Source: Variovorax sp. OV700
GTDB taxonomy: Bacteria > Pseudomonadota > Gammaproteobacteria > Burkholderiales > Burkholderiaceae_C
Reading direction: 5' to 3'
DNA: 64,000 nt
Assembly: GCF_900099805.1 (NCBI RefSeq)
Contig: NZ_FNDR01000001.1
Coordinates: 1-64,000, forward strand
The translations under genes were made by a program, and so were the position numbers. Shown here piece by piece: positions 15,672 through 25,372 of this stretch. Numbering within the stretch: the stretch's first letter is position 1; every line of letters starts with the position of its first letter. A model generated the notes under the pieces. It saw nothing but the letters and a program-made list of their open reading frames with translations, did no database searches and was not told where the DNA came from.

Positions 15672-16598
15672 TCAACGCTTCGTGCCGTCGCGCTGTCGGT
15701 CCTCTCGCTTGAGCGCCAGATAGGTGTCCAGATCGACCTCGTGCAGCTGCCGCGGATACTGCTCGGCGGCTGCGAACCAGGCACGCTCGCGCCGCTCGGC
15801 GGGTGCGCCGGCCCCGGACGAGAGATAGGCATCCAGAGTGAGAAAGTAGCGCATGGCATTGCGCTCCACCAGCCCGCGCAGGCCGCGGATGTATTCGGGC
15901 TGGCCGTCCGCGCCTTTGCCTTCCACGGTGAAGCCCACCTTGTCGCGGCCGAAGGTGGCAAGGTAGGCCTGCGTGGCCATCCGGACCATCATGTTGTGGT
16001 CGTAGCTGTAGCTGAAATGAAGGAAGCTCCTTCGATCGTCGAGCGCCACCGCTTCGAGCGTGACGCGGTAGTTGCTGGTGCCCAGCGGTCCGCTGGCCGC
16101 GTTCATCTCGACCGACAGGTACTCCGGCGTTGCACTGGCCACGCGATAGACGAAAGGCAACTCGAAAGCCTGCTCCACCGGCTTGTCGTAGCGCCGCACG
16201 ACGAACAGCGTCAGCATGTCTTGGCCCTGCGGCGCGCTGTCCGCGCGGCAGCGGCGATTGTTGATGTGCAGCGTGAGCAGTTCGCACCATTGGGACGACT
16301 GCTTGAGTGCGGCACTAATCGCAGGCAGCGGATGGTCCACTACCGCATGGATGTCGCCCTGCAGCCCGGTCGGCGTCTCTTGCGAATCGAGTTGGATCGG
16401 CCGCCCGAAACTGCTGCGCGCGAGCTTGCCGCTCATGCGCTGATGCGTGGCGCGCAACGCGTCGGCGGCGGCGGAAGCAGAAGCGGAGTTGCCCCCTGGC
16501 TCGGATGGCAACGCCGCAACATGGGCCGAAGCCGCGAACAGAACAGCCCCCGCCAAGGTGCGCAACCATGATGCCGGCGGAAAAATCGGACTGCTCAT
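15672..16598 (-). CDS. Secreted protein of unknown function
   Basis: A 308-residue protein with a signal peptide (FPPASWLRTLAGAVLFAASAHVAA). The mature part is alpha/beta-like, with two cysteines in SQWCELLTLHINNRRC and a later FSYSYDHNMMVRMATQAYLATFGRDK. I do not recognise a named family. I start at MSSPIFPP (16598) because it gives a clean signal peptide; the frame is open much further upstream but is Arg-rich there and overlaps the divergent DUF1294 gene. Its stop codon lies only 3 bp from the end of the convergent CoA-transferase gene. Confidence 0.75.
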   Translation of the reverse strand: MSSPIFPPASWLRTLAGAVLFAASAHVAALPSEPGGNSASASAAADALRATHQRMSGKLARSSFGRPIQLDSQETPTGLQGDIHAVVDHPLPAISAALKQSSQWCELLTLHINNRRCRADSAPQGQDMLTLFVVRRYDKPVEQAFELPFVYRVASATPEYLSVEMNAASGPLGTSNYRVTLEAVALDDRRSFLHFSYSYDHNMMVRMATQAYLATFGRDKVGFTVEGKGADGQPEYIRGLRGLVERNAMRYFLTLDAYLSSGAGAPAERRERAWFAAAEQYPRQLHEVDLDTYLALKREDRQRDGTKR

Positions 16599-16739
16599 GG
16601 GGCCACACCATACAACGAGTGGTCGCCGGCGCCGCTCAGCCGCCTCGTTTTGCCATTCGTGCGCGCCGCATGGAAGCCGGGCACGTCTGTGACAAGGGAG
16701 AATCGGACGCATGTGCCTCACCCCTGCTCGCCACCGACC

Positions 16740-17426
16740 ATGAAGCGCCAAGGCCGACTCGTACGCTGGGAGACCGAGCGCGGCTTCGGGTTCATCCGCA
16801 GTCCGGACGTGTCGGCCGACGTGTTCGTGCACCTGCGCGACTTCAGCGACCGGCAGCTGAAGCCGCAGGTCGGCATGGAGCTGAGCTTCGAAGAGATCCA
16901 CGTCGGAGGCAAGGGACCACGCGCCGTGGCCGTGCAGGCAGCGTCGGCCGGTGCCTGGCGGGCGCCGCCACCGAACCGTGCGCCGATCAGCAGCAACCGC
17001 CGTCCTGCACCTCGCGCAACTCTCGCACCGACGCGTCGCGCGAGTGCGCCCGAATCACCTGCTTCGTGGGGCGTTCTTTTCATCCTGGCCTACGGTGCGT
17101 TGCTTGGCGCAGCCGTCTGGTCCGGCCGCCTGCCAGCGCTGGCGCTCGGTGTCGTTCCAGCGTTGAGCTTGCTGACCTTCTGCGCCTATGCGCTCGACAA
17201 GAACGCGGCCCAGACGGGCCGCTGGCGCACGAAGGAGAACACCCTGCACCTGTTCGCGCTGACAGGCGGCTGGCCAGGAGCCTGGGCCGCGCAAAGACTC
17301 TTGCGCCACAAGTCGAGCAAGCGGAGTTTCCTGACCGTGTATCGCGTCACGGTCGCCGTTCACTGCGCCGCAGTGCTGGCCTGGGTTTTCTGGCTGGCGG
17401 GTGCTTGGCCGGCGCTCTGGCGTTAG
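16740..17426 (+). CDS. Cold-shock domain / DUF1294 membrane fusion protein
   Basis: A 228-residue protein with two modules. Residues 1-70 form a cold-shock domain with both RNP motifs (GRLVRWETERGFGFIRSP and ADVFVHLRDFS). After a basic Pro/Ala linker (about 75-110), residues 115-228 form the DUF1294 membrane domain with helices VLFILAYGALLGAAVW, ALALGVVPALSLLTFCAYALDK and a C-terminal AVHCAAVLAWVFWLAGAW. The motif YALDKNAAQTGRWRTKENTLH is typical of DUF1294. The fusion suggests a membrane-tethered nucleic-acid-binding protein; the function is unknown. The start is not backed by a strong ribosome site. Confidence 0.85.
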   Translation: MKRQGRLVRWETERGFGFIRSPDVSADVFVHLRDFSDRQLKPQVGMELSFEEIHVGGKGPRAVAVQAASAGAWRAPPPNRAPISSNRRPAPRATLAPTRRASAPESPASWGVLFILAYGALLGAAVWSGRLPALALGVVPALSLLTFCAYALDKNAAQTGRWRTKENTLHLFALTGGWPGAWAAQRLLRHKSSKRSFLTVYRVTVAVHCAAVLAWVFWLAGAWPALWR

Positions 17427-17454
17427 GCTCCTCTCCTGTCCACAAGGAACCTCT

Positions 17455-17838
17455 ATGCCATTCGTTCGAATCGAACTGTCGGATGCTTCGCCGGAAACGC
17501 TCGGTCCCGCCATCGGCGACGTGATCTACCAGGTAATGACCGAGACCATCAATGTGCCGAAGGACGACAAGTTCCAGGTCATCACGCGGCATGCCGCACA
17601 AGACCTGGTCCATCCGAAGAGCTATCTCGGGGTCGAATATTCACCGGGGTTCTTGTTGATTCAGATCACGTTGAACCAGGGTCGCACCATCGAGATGAAA
17701 AAGGCGTTCTACAAGCGCTTGGTCGACGACCTGCACCAGAAGCTGGGCATCCGGCGCGAGGACGTCTTCATCAACTTCGTCGAGGTGATGAAGGAGAACT
17801 GGTCGTTCGGGAACGGCGAGATGCAGTACGCGACCTAG
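17455..17838 (+). CDS. Tautomerase family protein
   Basis: A 127-residue tautomerase-superfamily protein with the N-terminal proline (MPFVRIELSD) that becomes the catalytic base after Met removal. It has the later family segment FLLIQITLNQGRTIEMKKAFYKRL and an extended C-terminus similar to malonate-semialdehyde-decarboxylase-like members. AAGGAAC precedes the ATG by a few bases. It follows the DUF1294 gene by 28 bp. The natural substrate cannot be assigned from sequence. Confidence 0.88.
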   Translation: MPFVRIELSDASPETLGPAIGDVIYQVMTETINVPKDDKFQVITRHAAQDLVHPKSYLGVEYSPGFLLIQITLNQGRTIEMKKAFYKRLVDDLHQKLGIRREDVFINFVEVMKENWSFGNGEMQYAT

Positions 17839-17860
17839 CGCCTGCCCACCGCGCGCCCGC

Positions 17861-20236
17861 TCAGCGCACCTTGCGCGAAGGCTTGCCGATCGGCTTGCTG
17901 CCGTTGTCCCGCGGCGGCAGGCCGGTGTGCTGCGTAAGGATGCGGCCCTTGGAAGGCTTCACCGGCGCCAGCCTGACCGGAGCCGATGCCTTGACGGCAA
18001 CCGGCGCAGTGGTCGAGTTCTTGCGCCGCGCGCTCGTGTAGCCGCCGTCGGTCAGCGGCTGCCAGGTCGGAATGAGATGGTGCTTGCCGTTGCCGATCAG
18101 GTCGGCGCGGCCCATCGCCTTGAGCGCCTCGCGCAGCAACGGCCAGTTGTTGGCGTCGTGGTAGCGCAGGAACGCCTTGTGCAGCCGGCGGCGCTTGTCG
18201 CCGCGCACGATGTCCACCGTCTCGCTGTCGCGCGTGATCTTGCGCAGCGGGTTCTTGTTGGTGTGGTACATCGTCGTGGCGGTGGCCATCGGACTCGGGT
18301 AGAAGGTTTGCACCTGGTCGGCGCGAAAACCATTCTTCTTGAGCCAGATCGCGAGGTTCATCATGTCCTCGTCGCTGGTGCCCGGATGCGCGGCAATGAA
18401 GTACGGAATGAGGTACTGCTTCTTGCCCGCCTCGGCCGAGAACTTCTCGAACATCTGCTTGAACTTGTCGTAGCTGCCGATGCCGGGCTTCATCATCTTG
18501 GTGAGCGGGCCCTGCTCGGTGTGCTCGGGCGCGATCTTCAGGTAGCCGCCAACGTGGTGCTGCACCAGCTCCTTCACGTATTCCGGCGACTGCACGGCCA
18601 GGTCGTAGCGCAGACCCGAGCCGATCAGGATCTTCTTGATGCCCCGCAGCGCACGCGCGCGGCGGTAGATCTTGATGAGCGGATCGTGGTTGGTGCCCAG
18701 GTTCTGGCAGATGCCGGGGTACACGCAGCTGGGCTTGCGGCAGGCGGCCTCGATCTCAGGGCTCTTGCAGCCGAGCCGGTACATGTTGGCCGTGGGGCCG
18801 CCCAGGTCGGAGATGGTGCCGGTGAAGCCGCTCACGCTGTCGCGGATGGCCTCGACCTCCTTGATGATCGATTCTTCCGAGCGGCTCTGGATGATGCGGC
18901 CTTCATGCTCGGTGATGGAGCAGAAGGTGCAGCCGCCGAAGCAGCCGCGCATGATGTTCACGCTGAAGCGGATCATTTCCCACGCGGGGATCTTGGTCGC
19001 GCCGTCGTGGCTGCCGTTCTCGTCGGCATAGCGCGGATGCGGGCTGCGTGCATACGGCAGGTCGAACACGTAGTCCATCTCGGCCGTGGTGAGCGGAATG
19101 GGCGGCGGGTTGATCCACACGTCGCGCGCCGTGGTGCCCTCGCCGTGCGCCTGCACCAGCGCGCGGGCGTTGCCGGGGTTGGTCTCCAGGTGAAGCACGC
19201 GGTTGGCGTGGGCGTAGAGCACCGGGTCGGCGCGCACCTGCTCGTACGACGGCAGGCGAATCACGCTGCGGTCGCGCGGAGGCACTTTGATCTTCGCGCG
19301 CTGCTGGAGCGCGGGGTTCGGCACGAAGGTGAGCGGCTTGATCGCCGGGTTCACGGGGTTCACCGCGGCGCCGGCTTCGGCGGCCTGTGCCACGGCCTGG
19401 GCCTCGTCTTCCTTCGCACAGGTAGCGCCGTTGGCCTTGGCCTGCTCCGACACCATCAGGTACGGGTTGACATGGGCCTCGACCCGGCCGGGCTCGTCCA
19501 CGCTGGTGGAGTTGATCTCGAACCACTCTTCGGGTGTGTCGCGGCGCACGAAGGCGGTGCCGCGCACGTCGGTGATCTGCTGCACCGGCTCCTTGGCGGC
19601 CAGGCGGTGCGCGATCTCGACGATGGCGCGCTCGGCGTTGCCGTAGAGCAGCAGGTCGCACTTCGCGTCGACCACGATCGAGCGGCGGACCTTATCCGAC
19701 CAGTAGTCGTAATGCGCAATACGGCGCAGCGAGCCCTCGATGCCGCCGAGGATGATCGGCACGTCGTTCCAGGCTTCCTTGCAGCGCTGCGAATAGACGA
19801 TGGCCGCGCGGTCGGGCCGCGCACCGCCGACGTCGCCGGGCGTATAGGCATCGTCGCTGCGGATCTTCCGGTCCGCCGTGTAGCGGTTGATCATCGAATC
19901 CATGTTGCCGGCGGTCACGCCGAAGAACAGGTTCGGTTTGCCAAGCGCCTTGAAGGGCTCGGCGCTCTGCCAGTCGGGCTGGGCGATGATGCCCACGCGA
20001 AAGCCCTGCGCCTCGAGCATGCGGCCGATCACGGCCATGCCGAAGCTGGGATGGTCGACGTAGGCGTCGCCGGTCACCACGATGATGTCGCAGCTGTCCC
20101 AGCCGAGCGCGTCCATTTCCTTGCGTGTGGTTGGCAGGAATTTGGCCGTGCCGAAACGGGCCGCCCAGTACTTGCGGTAGCTGGTCAGCGGCTTGGCGGC
20201 ACGCGCAAAAAAGGAGACGTCGACGGGGGCGTTCAT
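17861..20236 (-). CDS. ygiQ: YgiQ family radical SAM protein
   Basis: A 791-residue protein with an N-terminal B12-binding-like/UPF0313 region ([19 protein letters not shown]) and a radical SAM core whose cluster ligands are C432, C436 and C439 in [12 protein letters not shown]. The C-terminal extension is basic and disordered ([18 protein letters not shown]). YgiQ proteins bind a [4Fe-4S] cluster and cleave S-adenosylmethionine; their product is not known. I start at [15 protein letters not shown] (20236); the frame extends 71 residues further but crosses the intergenic region to the divergent MarR-type gene. The antisense frame of 787 codons on the plus strand is a GC shadow. Confidence 0.9.
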   Translation of the reverse strand: MNAPVDVSFFARAAKPLTSYRKYWAARFGTAKFLPTTRKEMDALGWDSCDIIVVTGDAYVDHPSFGMAVIGRMLEAQGFRVGIIAQPDWQSAEPFKALGKPNLFFGVTAGNMDSMINRYTADRKIRSDDAYTPGDVGGARPDRAAIVYSQRCKEAWNDVPIILGGIEGSLRRIAHYDYWSDKVRRSIVVDAKCDLLLYGNAERAIVEIAHRLAAKEPVQQITDVRGTAFVRRDTPEEWFEINSTSVDEPGRVEAHVNPYLMVSEQAKANGATCAKEDEAQAVAQAAEAGAAVNPVNPAIKPLTFVPNPALQQRAKIKVPPRDRSVIRLPSYEQVRADPVLYAHANRVLHLETNPGNARALVQAHGEGTTARDVWINPPPIPLTTAEMDYVFDLPYARSPHPRYADENGSHDGATKIPAWEMIRFSVNIMRGCFGGCTFCSITEHEGRIIQSRSEESIIKEVEAIRDSVSGFTGTISDLGGPTANMYRLGCKSPEIEAACRKPSCVYPGICQNLGTNHDPLIKIYRRARALRGIKKILIGSGLRYDLAVQSPEYVKELVQHHVGGYLKIAPEHTEQGPLTKMMKPGIGSYDKFKQMFEKFSAEAGKKQYLIPYFIAAHPGTSDEDMMNLAIWLKKNGFRADQVQTFYPSPMATATTMYHTNKNPLRKITRDSETVDIVRGDKRRRLHKAFLRYHDANNWPLLREALKAMGRADLIGNGKHHLIPTWQPLTDGGYTSARRKNSTTAPVAVKASAPVRLAPVKPSKGRILTQHTGLPPRDNGSKPIGKPSRKVR

Positions 20237-20351
20237 CAGTGGAGTGGACAGCGCTGTGGCGACGCTGTTGTGGGCAACCCTCAATTTTAGGGTTTTCCAG
20301 CATTCCTGTCGCGCTCGGCCTGGTTGGCTCGGTGGCGGCAAGGCCTTTATT

Positions 20352-20370
20352 TGATTGCCAAAGTCAATCA
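20352..20370. promoter_or_regulatory. Candidate operator of the MarR-GNAT regulator
   Basis: A perfect inverted repeat TGATTG-N7-CAATCA lies 5 bp before the preferred start of the MarR-type gene and in the region shared with divergent ygiQ. Its size and symmetry fit a MarR dimer site, so autoregulation is plausible. The longest possible start (20355) would lie inside this repeat, which argues for a downstream start. Confidence 0.5.
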
Positions 20371-20375
20371 TCAAC

Positions 20376-21338
20376 ATGACAATGGCAACCATGTCGAACA
20401 CTCTACCCGCTCCCGACGCCGCCGCAGTCAAGGCGATCCGGAAGTTCAACCGCTTCTACACGAGCCGGATCGGCGTGCTCGACCCCTATCTCGGAAGCGA
20501 CATGTCTTTGACCGACGTTCGGGTGCTGTACGAGCTGGCCCACAGGGAAATGCCCGTGGCCAGCGAGATCGGCCGCGACCTGAAGCTCGATGCCGGTTAC
20601 ATGAGTCGCATCCTGCGCCGCTTCGAGGCCGAGGGCTGGCTCACGCGCGAGCCCCACGCCCGCGACGCGCGACAAAGCGTGCTGCGCCTTACAGAAGCCG
20701 GCCACGCCGCATTTGCACCGCTGCAACAAAAATCGCGCGACGAGGCCGCCGCCCTGCTCTCCCCATTGCCCTCGCACGACCGTCAGCAGGTGGTCGATGC
20801 CATGATGCGCATCGAACGCCTGCTCGATCCGGCCTCCGCACCGGCGGCACGCACTCGCACGGTCGTACTGCGCGATCCGGTTCCGGGCGACATGGGGTGG
20901 GTGGTGCAGCAGCATGGCGAGCTGTATGCGCGCGAATACGGCTGGAACAGCGAATTCGAAGCCCTGGTCGCCGAAATCGTGGCCGAGTTCGTTCGCAAGT
21001 TTCAGCCGGCGTGGGAGAAATGCTGGATCGCCGAGCTCGACGGCGAACGCGTGGGCGCGATCTTCGTGGTGCGCAAATCGGCCACCACGGCGCAGCTGCG
21101 GCTGCTGCTGCTCGCGCCCGCGGCGCGCGGCCTGGGGCTGGGTGCGCGCCTGACCGACGAGTGCATTGCCTTCGCGCGCGCGAAGGGCTACCGAAAGATG
21201 GTGCTCTGGACCAACAGCTGCCTCGAGGCCGCGCGCGCCATCTACGCCAAGCGTGGCTTCAAGCTCGACAAGGCCGAGCCCTACGAAGGCTTCGGCCAGC
21301 AACTCGTGGGGGAGACCTGGTCACTCAAGCTGCGGTAG
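20376..21338 (+). CDS. MarR-type regulator fused to a GNAT acetyltransferase
   Basis: About 320 residues in two domains. The N-terminal half is a winged-helix MarR domain ([40 protein letters not shown], then the wing with [13 protein letters not shown]). The C-terminal half, from about residue 160, is a GNAT domain with the acetyl-CoA loop [17 protein letters not shown] and [19 protein letters not shown]. Such fusions are recurrent, but their acetylated target is unknown. Starts at 20376, 20382 and 20391 are all possible; I take 20376. Its 3' end overlaps that of convergent tctA by 14 bp. Confidence 0.85.
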   Translation: MTMATMSNTLPAPDAAAVKAIRKFNRFYTSRIGVLDPYLGSDMSLTDVRVLYELAHREMPVASEIGRDLKLDAGYMSRILRRFEAEGWLTREPHARDARQSVLRLTEAGHAAFAPLQQKSRDEAAALLSPLPSHDRQQVVDAMMRIERLLDPASAPAARTRTVVLRDPVPGDMGWVVQQHGELYAREYGWNSEFEALVAEIVAEFVRKFQPAWEKCWIAELDGERVGAIFVVRKSATTAQLRLLLLAPAARGLGLGARLTDECIAFARAKGYRKMVLWTNSCLEAARAIYAKRGFKLDKAEPYEGFGQQLVGETWSLKLR

Positions 21339-22830
21339 AGGCCGCGCGCCGTCCCCTCTGCCACAGCTTCTTGAGCAAGGGGGCGAACCACACCAGCAGG
21401 ACCACGACGGCCAAACCCGCGGCAATCGGCCGCGACACGAAGCCAGCCAGGTTGCCGTCCGACTTGATCATGGAGGTGATGAAGTTTTCCTCCAGCATGC
21501 CGCCGAGCACCACGCCGAGGATGGCGGGAGCGATCGGAAAGTCGTTCTCCTCGAGCAGGTAGGCCACGATGCCGGCCACCAGCATCACACCCACGTCGAA
21601 CAGCGAGTTGTTGATGGCGAACGCACCCACCACGCAGAACAGCAGGATGAGCGGCATCAGCACGTTGCGCGGCACCCGCAGGATGCGCTTGGACACCTTG
21701 ATGCACAGGATGCCGAGTGGAATCATGATGATGTTGGCAATGATGAACAGCATGAACACCGCGTAGATGTTCTGCGGGTTCGTGGTGAACAGCGTCGGCC
21801 CCGGATTCAGGTTCTTCATGTAGAGCACGCCAATCACGATGGCCGTGATCGAGTCGCCCGGAATGCCGAACACCAGCGCCGGAATCCACGCGCCGGCCAG
21901 CGCGCTGTTATTGGCCGAGCCTGATTCGACGATGCCCTCGACATGGCCCGTGCCGAACTTCTCGGGCTCTTTCGAGAATTTCTTGCTCATGGCGTAAGAC
22001 ATCCAGGCCGCAATGTCGGCGCCGGCGCCAGGCAGCGCGCCCACCGCCGTGCCCAGCACGCTGCCGCGCAATATCTGCACCGGATACTTCTTGGCCAGCG
22101 CCCATTGGCCCGCCAGCACCCGGCCCACTTTCTCGACCACGATCTCCCCGGGCGGCAGCGTGTCGACGGCGAAGCGGATCACCTCCGAGATGGCGAACAT
22201 GCCGATCATCATCGGGATCATGCCGATGCCGCCGGTCATTTCGGCATTGCCGAACGTGAAGCGCGGAAAGCCCGCCGGATTGCCCAGCCCCACACAGGCC
22301 ACAAGCAAGCCGAGCAGCAGCGTGACGAGGCCCTTGAGCGGCCGGTCGGAGGTGATGAACACCGCGCAGGTCAGACCCAGGAGCACGAGCCAGAAGTACT
22401 CGAAGGAACTGAAGTTGAGCGCAAAGTCGGCAAGCACCGGCGCTGCCACGATCAGCACCACGGTGCCAAAAAGCCCGCCCACTGCCGAGAACACCAGGCC
22501 CGCGCCCAGCGCAGTCTCCGCCATGCCCTTTCGCGTCATGGCAAACGCCTCGTCGGTGTAGGCCGCGGATGCGGGGGTGCCCGGAATGCGCAACAGGCAA
22601 CCCGGGATGTCACCGGAGAAGATGGCCATGGCGGTGGACGTGACCATGGCCGCGATAGCGGGAATCGGCGGCATGAAGAATGTGACCGGCACCAGCAGTG
22701 CCACCGCCATGGTGGCCGACAAGCCCGGTACCGCGCCAACGAACAGGCCATAGAGCGAAGCCAGCACCATCACGAGGATGGTGTAGGGCTCGAAGACCAT
22801 CGAGAAAGCCTGCAAGAGTGCTGCCGACAT
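21325..22830 (-). CDS. tctA: Tripartite tricarboxylate transporter, large permease (TctA)
   Basis: A 501-residue, highly hydrophobic protein of the TctA family with about 12 membrane segments. The conserved early motif GAVPGLSATMAVALLVP and a matching later repeat GALPGAGADIAAWMSYAMSK are typical of this family. It is the main membrane subunit of a secondary carboxylate importer driven by ion gradients. I start at MSAALLQAF (22830), 16 bp after tctB. The substrate is set mainly by the binding protein; the 3-hydroxybutyrate dehydrogenase next door hints at a short hydroxy- or keto-acid, which is inference. Confidence 0.92.
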   Translation of the reverse strand: MSAALLQAFSMVFEPYTILVMVLASLYGLFVGAVPGLSATMAVALLVPVTFFMPPIPAIAAMVTSTAMAIFSGDIPGCLLRIPGTPASAAYTDEAFAMTRKGMAETALGAGLVFSAVGGLFGTVVLIVAAPVLADFALNFSSFEYFWLVLLGLTCAVFITSDRPLKGLVTLLLGLLVACVGLGNPAGFPRFTFGNAEMTGGIGMIPMMIGMFAISEVIRFAVDTLPPGEIVVEKVGRVLAGQWALAKKYPVQILRGSVLGTAVGALPGAGADIAAWMSYAMSKKFSKEPEKFGTGHVEGIVESGSANNSALAGAWIPALVFGIPGDSITAIVIGVLYMKNLNPGPTLFTTNPQNIYAVFMLFIIANIIMIPLGILCIKVSKRILRVPRNVLMPLILLFCVVGAFAINNSLFDVGVMLVAGIVAYLLEENDFPIAPAILGVVLGGMLEENFITSMIKSDGNLAGFVSRPIAAGLAVVVLLVWFAPLLKKLWQRGRRAASTAA

Positions 22831-22846
22831 GGGTGATGCTTTCCGG

Positions 22847-23320
22847 TTACCAGGCAATGGGCGTCAGAAGGCCCCAGGGAAGCGGCACGCGCAACAGCTT
22901 GTAGAACGCTGCATGGATGAGCAGCGTGGCAATCAAGGATATGAGCACCGCGCGGCCCGGCGGCACGCGCATCGCAAGCATCAGTGCCAGGAGCGAGATG
23001 GCCGCGGTGGGCAGGAACCCGAGCCACTCGGAGGCGAACACGTAAAACAGTACCGCGCCGATGACCAGTGCGGCAGCCAGCATATGGCGCGGCGATGCGG
23101 CCCAGTCGCCGAGCCGCACCCAGGCCACGGCGTGCCGCTGCCGCCAACCCTTGACCAGAAGCATGGCGCCGCTCACGCACAGCCCCACCGCAATCAGTCC
23201 CGGAAACAGCGCTGGCCCCACCTGTTGGCCGGGCATGCCGGGATAGCCTCGCACTACGGCCAGCACGAGAGCGCCGAGCGCCAGCAGAATGAATCCGAAG
23301 ACCGCGTCGTTGAACTTCAT
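22847..23320 (-). CDS. tctB: Tripartite tricarboxylate transporter, small permease (TctB)
   Basis: A 157-residue membrane protein with four hydrophobic segments (AVFGFILLALGALVLAVV; GLIAVGLCVSGAMLLV; MLAAALVIGAVLFYVFA; AVLISLIATLLIHAAFYKLL) and the PGMPGQQVGPALFPGLIA motif of TctB/DUF1468. It is the poorly conserved small subunit of the transporter. It lies between tctC (43 bp upstream) and tctA (16 bp downstream), giving the standard C-B-A order on the minus strand. Confidence 0.92.
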   Translation of the reverse strand: MKFNDAVFGFILLALGALVLAVVRGYPGMPGQQVGPALFPGLIAVGLCVSGAMLLVKGWRQRHAVAWVRLGDWAASPRHMLAAALVIGAVLFYVFASEWLGFLPTAAISLLALMLAMRVPPGRAVLISLIATLLIHAAFYKLLRVPLPWGLLTPIAW

Positions 23321-23363
23321 GGCGCTGTGCCTCCGGCACCTCCGCCCACGCCTTCCGCGGCAC

Positions 23364-24371
23364 TCACTTGACGATACCCACGGCCTTCATCGTGGCGCCG
23401 AGTTCGGCATCGGACTTCGCCATGTACGTCGCAAAATCATCAGGTCCCGCGTAGATCACGCCAAAGCCGCGCGACGCCATGAAGTCGGTGTACTCCTTGC
23501 TGGCCACCACCTTCTTGAGCGCGGCCGCCAGCTTGTCGCGCACGTCGGCGGGCAGGCCCTTCGGCGCGACGATGCCGCGCCATGCCGCCATCGACCAGTC
23601 GCTGCCGATGGCTGCCTTGAGCGTGGGCACGTTGGGGTACAGCGCCGAAGGCTTGTCGCTCATGACAGCAAGGCTCTTGATCTTGCCGGCATCGATCAGC
23701 GAGCGCGCCTCGGGCAGCGAGACGGGCGCGATGTCGACGCCACCCGCCACCACGTCCTGCAGGCCGGGTGCCGCGCCATTGCTGGGCACCCATGGCACTG
23801 CCGCGGGATCGATCTTCTGGTCGCGCAGAAGGCCCGCGATGGCCAGGTGCCAGATGCCGCCCTGCCCCGTGCCGGAAGCCTTCAATTTGCCGGGGCTTGC
23901 CTTGATGGCCGCCATCAGCTCGGCGACCGTCTTGTAGGGTGCGTCGGCGCGGACCTGGATGCCCGCCGGATCGAGGTTGGCAAGGCCGATCGGCGTGTAC
24001 CAGGTGCTGTTCAGCGGTGTGAGGCCCTGCCAATGCATCATGCCAATCTCGACCGTCGCCATGCCGACGGTGTAGCCGTCCGGCGGTGCGGCGGCAATGG
24101 CCGCGTGGCCGACCACGCCATTGCCGCCGGTGCGGTTGACGACCGTGAATGGCTGGCCGAGTTCCTTTTCGAGCAGGCTCGCGATGATGCGGGCCGTGGC
24201 ATCGGTGCCGCCGCCCGCACCCCACGGAACGATCAGCGTGACGGGCCGGCTCGGATACGCCTGGGCTGCCGCGGGAGCCGCCGCCGCAAACATTGCGAGC
24301 CCTGCCGCGACACCTGCGGCATGGGCCACGAAAGAGCGCCGTGAAAAGAAGCGGGCTGAAGGAACACGCAT
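23364..24371 (-). CDS. tctC: Tripartite tricarboxylate transporter, substrate-binding protein (TctC/Bug)
   Basis: A 335-residue periplasmic binding protein of the Bug family with a leader containing SRRSFVAHAAGVAAG and a cleavage region near AAAQA. The mature start YPSRPVTLIVPWGAGGGTDATAR and NRTGGNGVVGHAAIAAAPPDGYT are diagnostic. Bug proteins trap small carboxylates for TctAB. I chose MRVPSARFF (24371) because CCAGGAGAC lies just upstream. The gene is 127 bp downstream of the 3-hydroxybutyrate dehydrogenase gene on the same strand. Ligand unknown. Confidence 0.92.
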   Translation of the reverse strand: MRVPSARFFSRRSFVAHAAGVAAGLAMFAAAAPAAAQAYPSRPVTLIVPWGAGGGTDATARIIASLLEKELGQPFTVVNRTGGNGVVGHAAIAAAPPDGYTVGMATVEIGMMHWQGLTPLNSTWYTPIGLANLDPAGIQVRADAPYKTVAELMAAIKASPGKLKASGTGQGGIWHLAIAGLLRDQKIDPAAVPWVPSNGAAPGLQDVVAGGVDIAPVSLPEARSLIDAGKIKSLAVMSDKPSALYPNVPTLKAAIGSDWSMAAWRGIVAPKGLPADVRDKLAAALKKVVASKEYTDFMASRGFGVIYAGPDDFATYMAKSDAELGATMKAVGIVK

Positions 24372-24498
24372 GGTCTTTGTCTCCTGGCGAAAGTCATTGG
24401 TATGACGATTGAAAGGCAAGAAAGGTTTTTCTCACAGTTCGCTTGCCAGAGACATTAGGGTGAACCATCGTGTCCCGCATGCAGCGGGCGCTATTTCG

Positions 24499-25281
24499 CT
24501 ACTGCATGAACCAGCCGTGGCTCACCACCAGCGACTGGCCGGTCAGGGCATTGGTCGGGAAGGCCGCGAACAGCAGCGCCACGCGCGCCACGTCGTCGGT
24601 GGTGGTGAATTCGCCATCGACCGTCTCCTTGAGCATCACGTTCTTGATGACTTGCTCCTCGGTGATGCCGAGTGTCTTCGCCTGCTCGGGAATCTGCTTC
24701 TCGACAAGCGGCGTGCGCACGAAGCCCGGGCAGATCACGTTGGCGCGCACGCCATGCTTCGCACCTTCCTTGGCAACCGTCTTCGACAGGCCGATGAGGC
24801 CGTGCTTGGCCGTGACGTACGGCGCCTTCAGTAGCGAAGCCTCTTTCGAGTGCACCGATCCCATGTAGATCACGCTGCCGCCGCGGCCCTGCGCATACAT
24901 GTGCTTGAGGCAGGCCTTGGTGGTGAGAAAGGCCCCATCCAGGTGAATGGCCAGCATCTTCTTCCAGTCGGCAAAGCTGAACTCCTCGACCGGATGAACG
25001 ATCTGCACGCCAGCATTGCTGATCAGGATGTCGATGCCGCCGAAGGCCTTGGCAGCCTCTTCGACCGAGGCGTTGACCTGGTCTTCGCTGGTCACGTCGA
25101 CGGCCACGCCCATCGCCTGCGCACCCGTGGCCTGCAGTTCGGCCGCGGTGGCATCAGCGGCTTGCTTGTTGAGGTCGGCAATGACGACCTTGGCACCCTC
25201 GCGCGCAAACAGAATGGCAATTTCCTTGCCGATGCCGCTGGCCGAACCGGTGATGAACGCGACCTTGTCCTTGAGTTGCAT
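24499..25281 (-). CDS. bdhA: 3-hydroxybutyrate dehydrogenase
   Basis: A 260-residue SDR with NAD motif TGSASGIG (11-18), NAG, active-site GSVHSKEAS and PYVTAKHG (Tyr-x3-Lys), and the C-terminal SHGWFMQ typical of bacterial D-3-hydroxybutyrate dehydrogenases. It oxidises D-3-hydroxybutyrate to acetoacetate with NAD+ and is the step after PHB breakdown. The patatin-like gene lies 91 bp upstream and the tctCBA genes downstream, all on the minus strand, which suggests a hydroxybutyrate/PHB use cluster. Confidence 0.92.
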   Translation of the reverse strand: MQLKDKVAFITGSASGIGKEIAILFAREGAKVVIADLNKQAADATAAELQATGAQAMGVAVDVTSEDQVNASVEEAAKAFGGIDILISNAGVQIVHPVEEFSFADWKKMLAIHLDGAFLTTKACLKHMYAQGRGGSVIYMGSVHSKEASLLKAPYVTAKHGLIGLSKTVAKEGAKHGVRANVICPGFVRTPLVEKQIPEQAKTLGITEEQVIKNVMLKETVDGEFTTTDDVARVALLFAAFPTNALTGQSLVVSHGWFMQ

Positions 25282-25372
25282 GGTGAATGTCCTTTGAGAA
25301 TTGGAAAGAAAGGGAAAGGAAAAAAGCGCGATTGCAAGAACCGGGCGAGCAAGGCTGCCGTTGAGCCGGCGT

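Noticed and set aside
17927-20290. A 787-codon open frame on the plus strand
   Set aside because: It is antisense to the YgiQ-like gene, is full of Arg, His and Ala as expected from the complement of GC-rich codons, and has no family motif.
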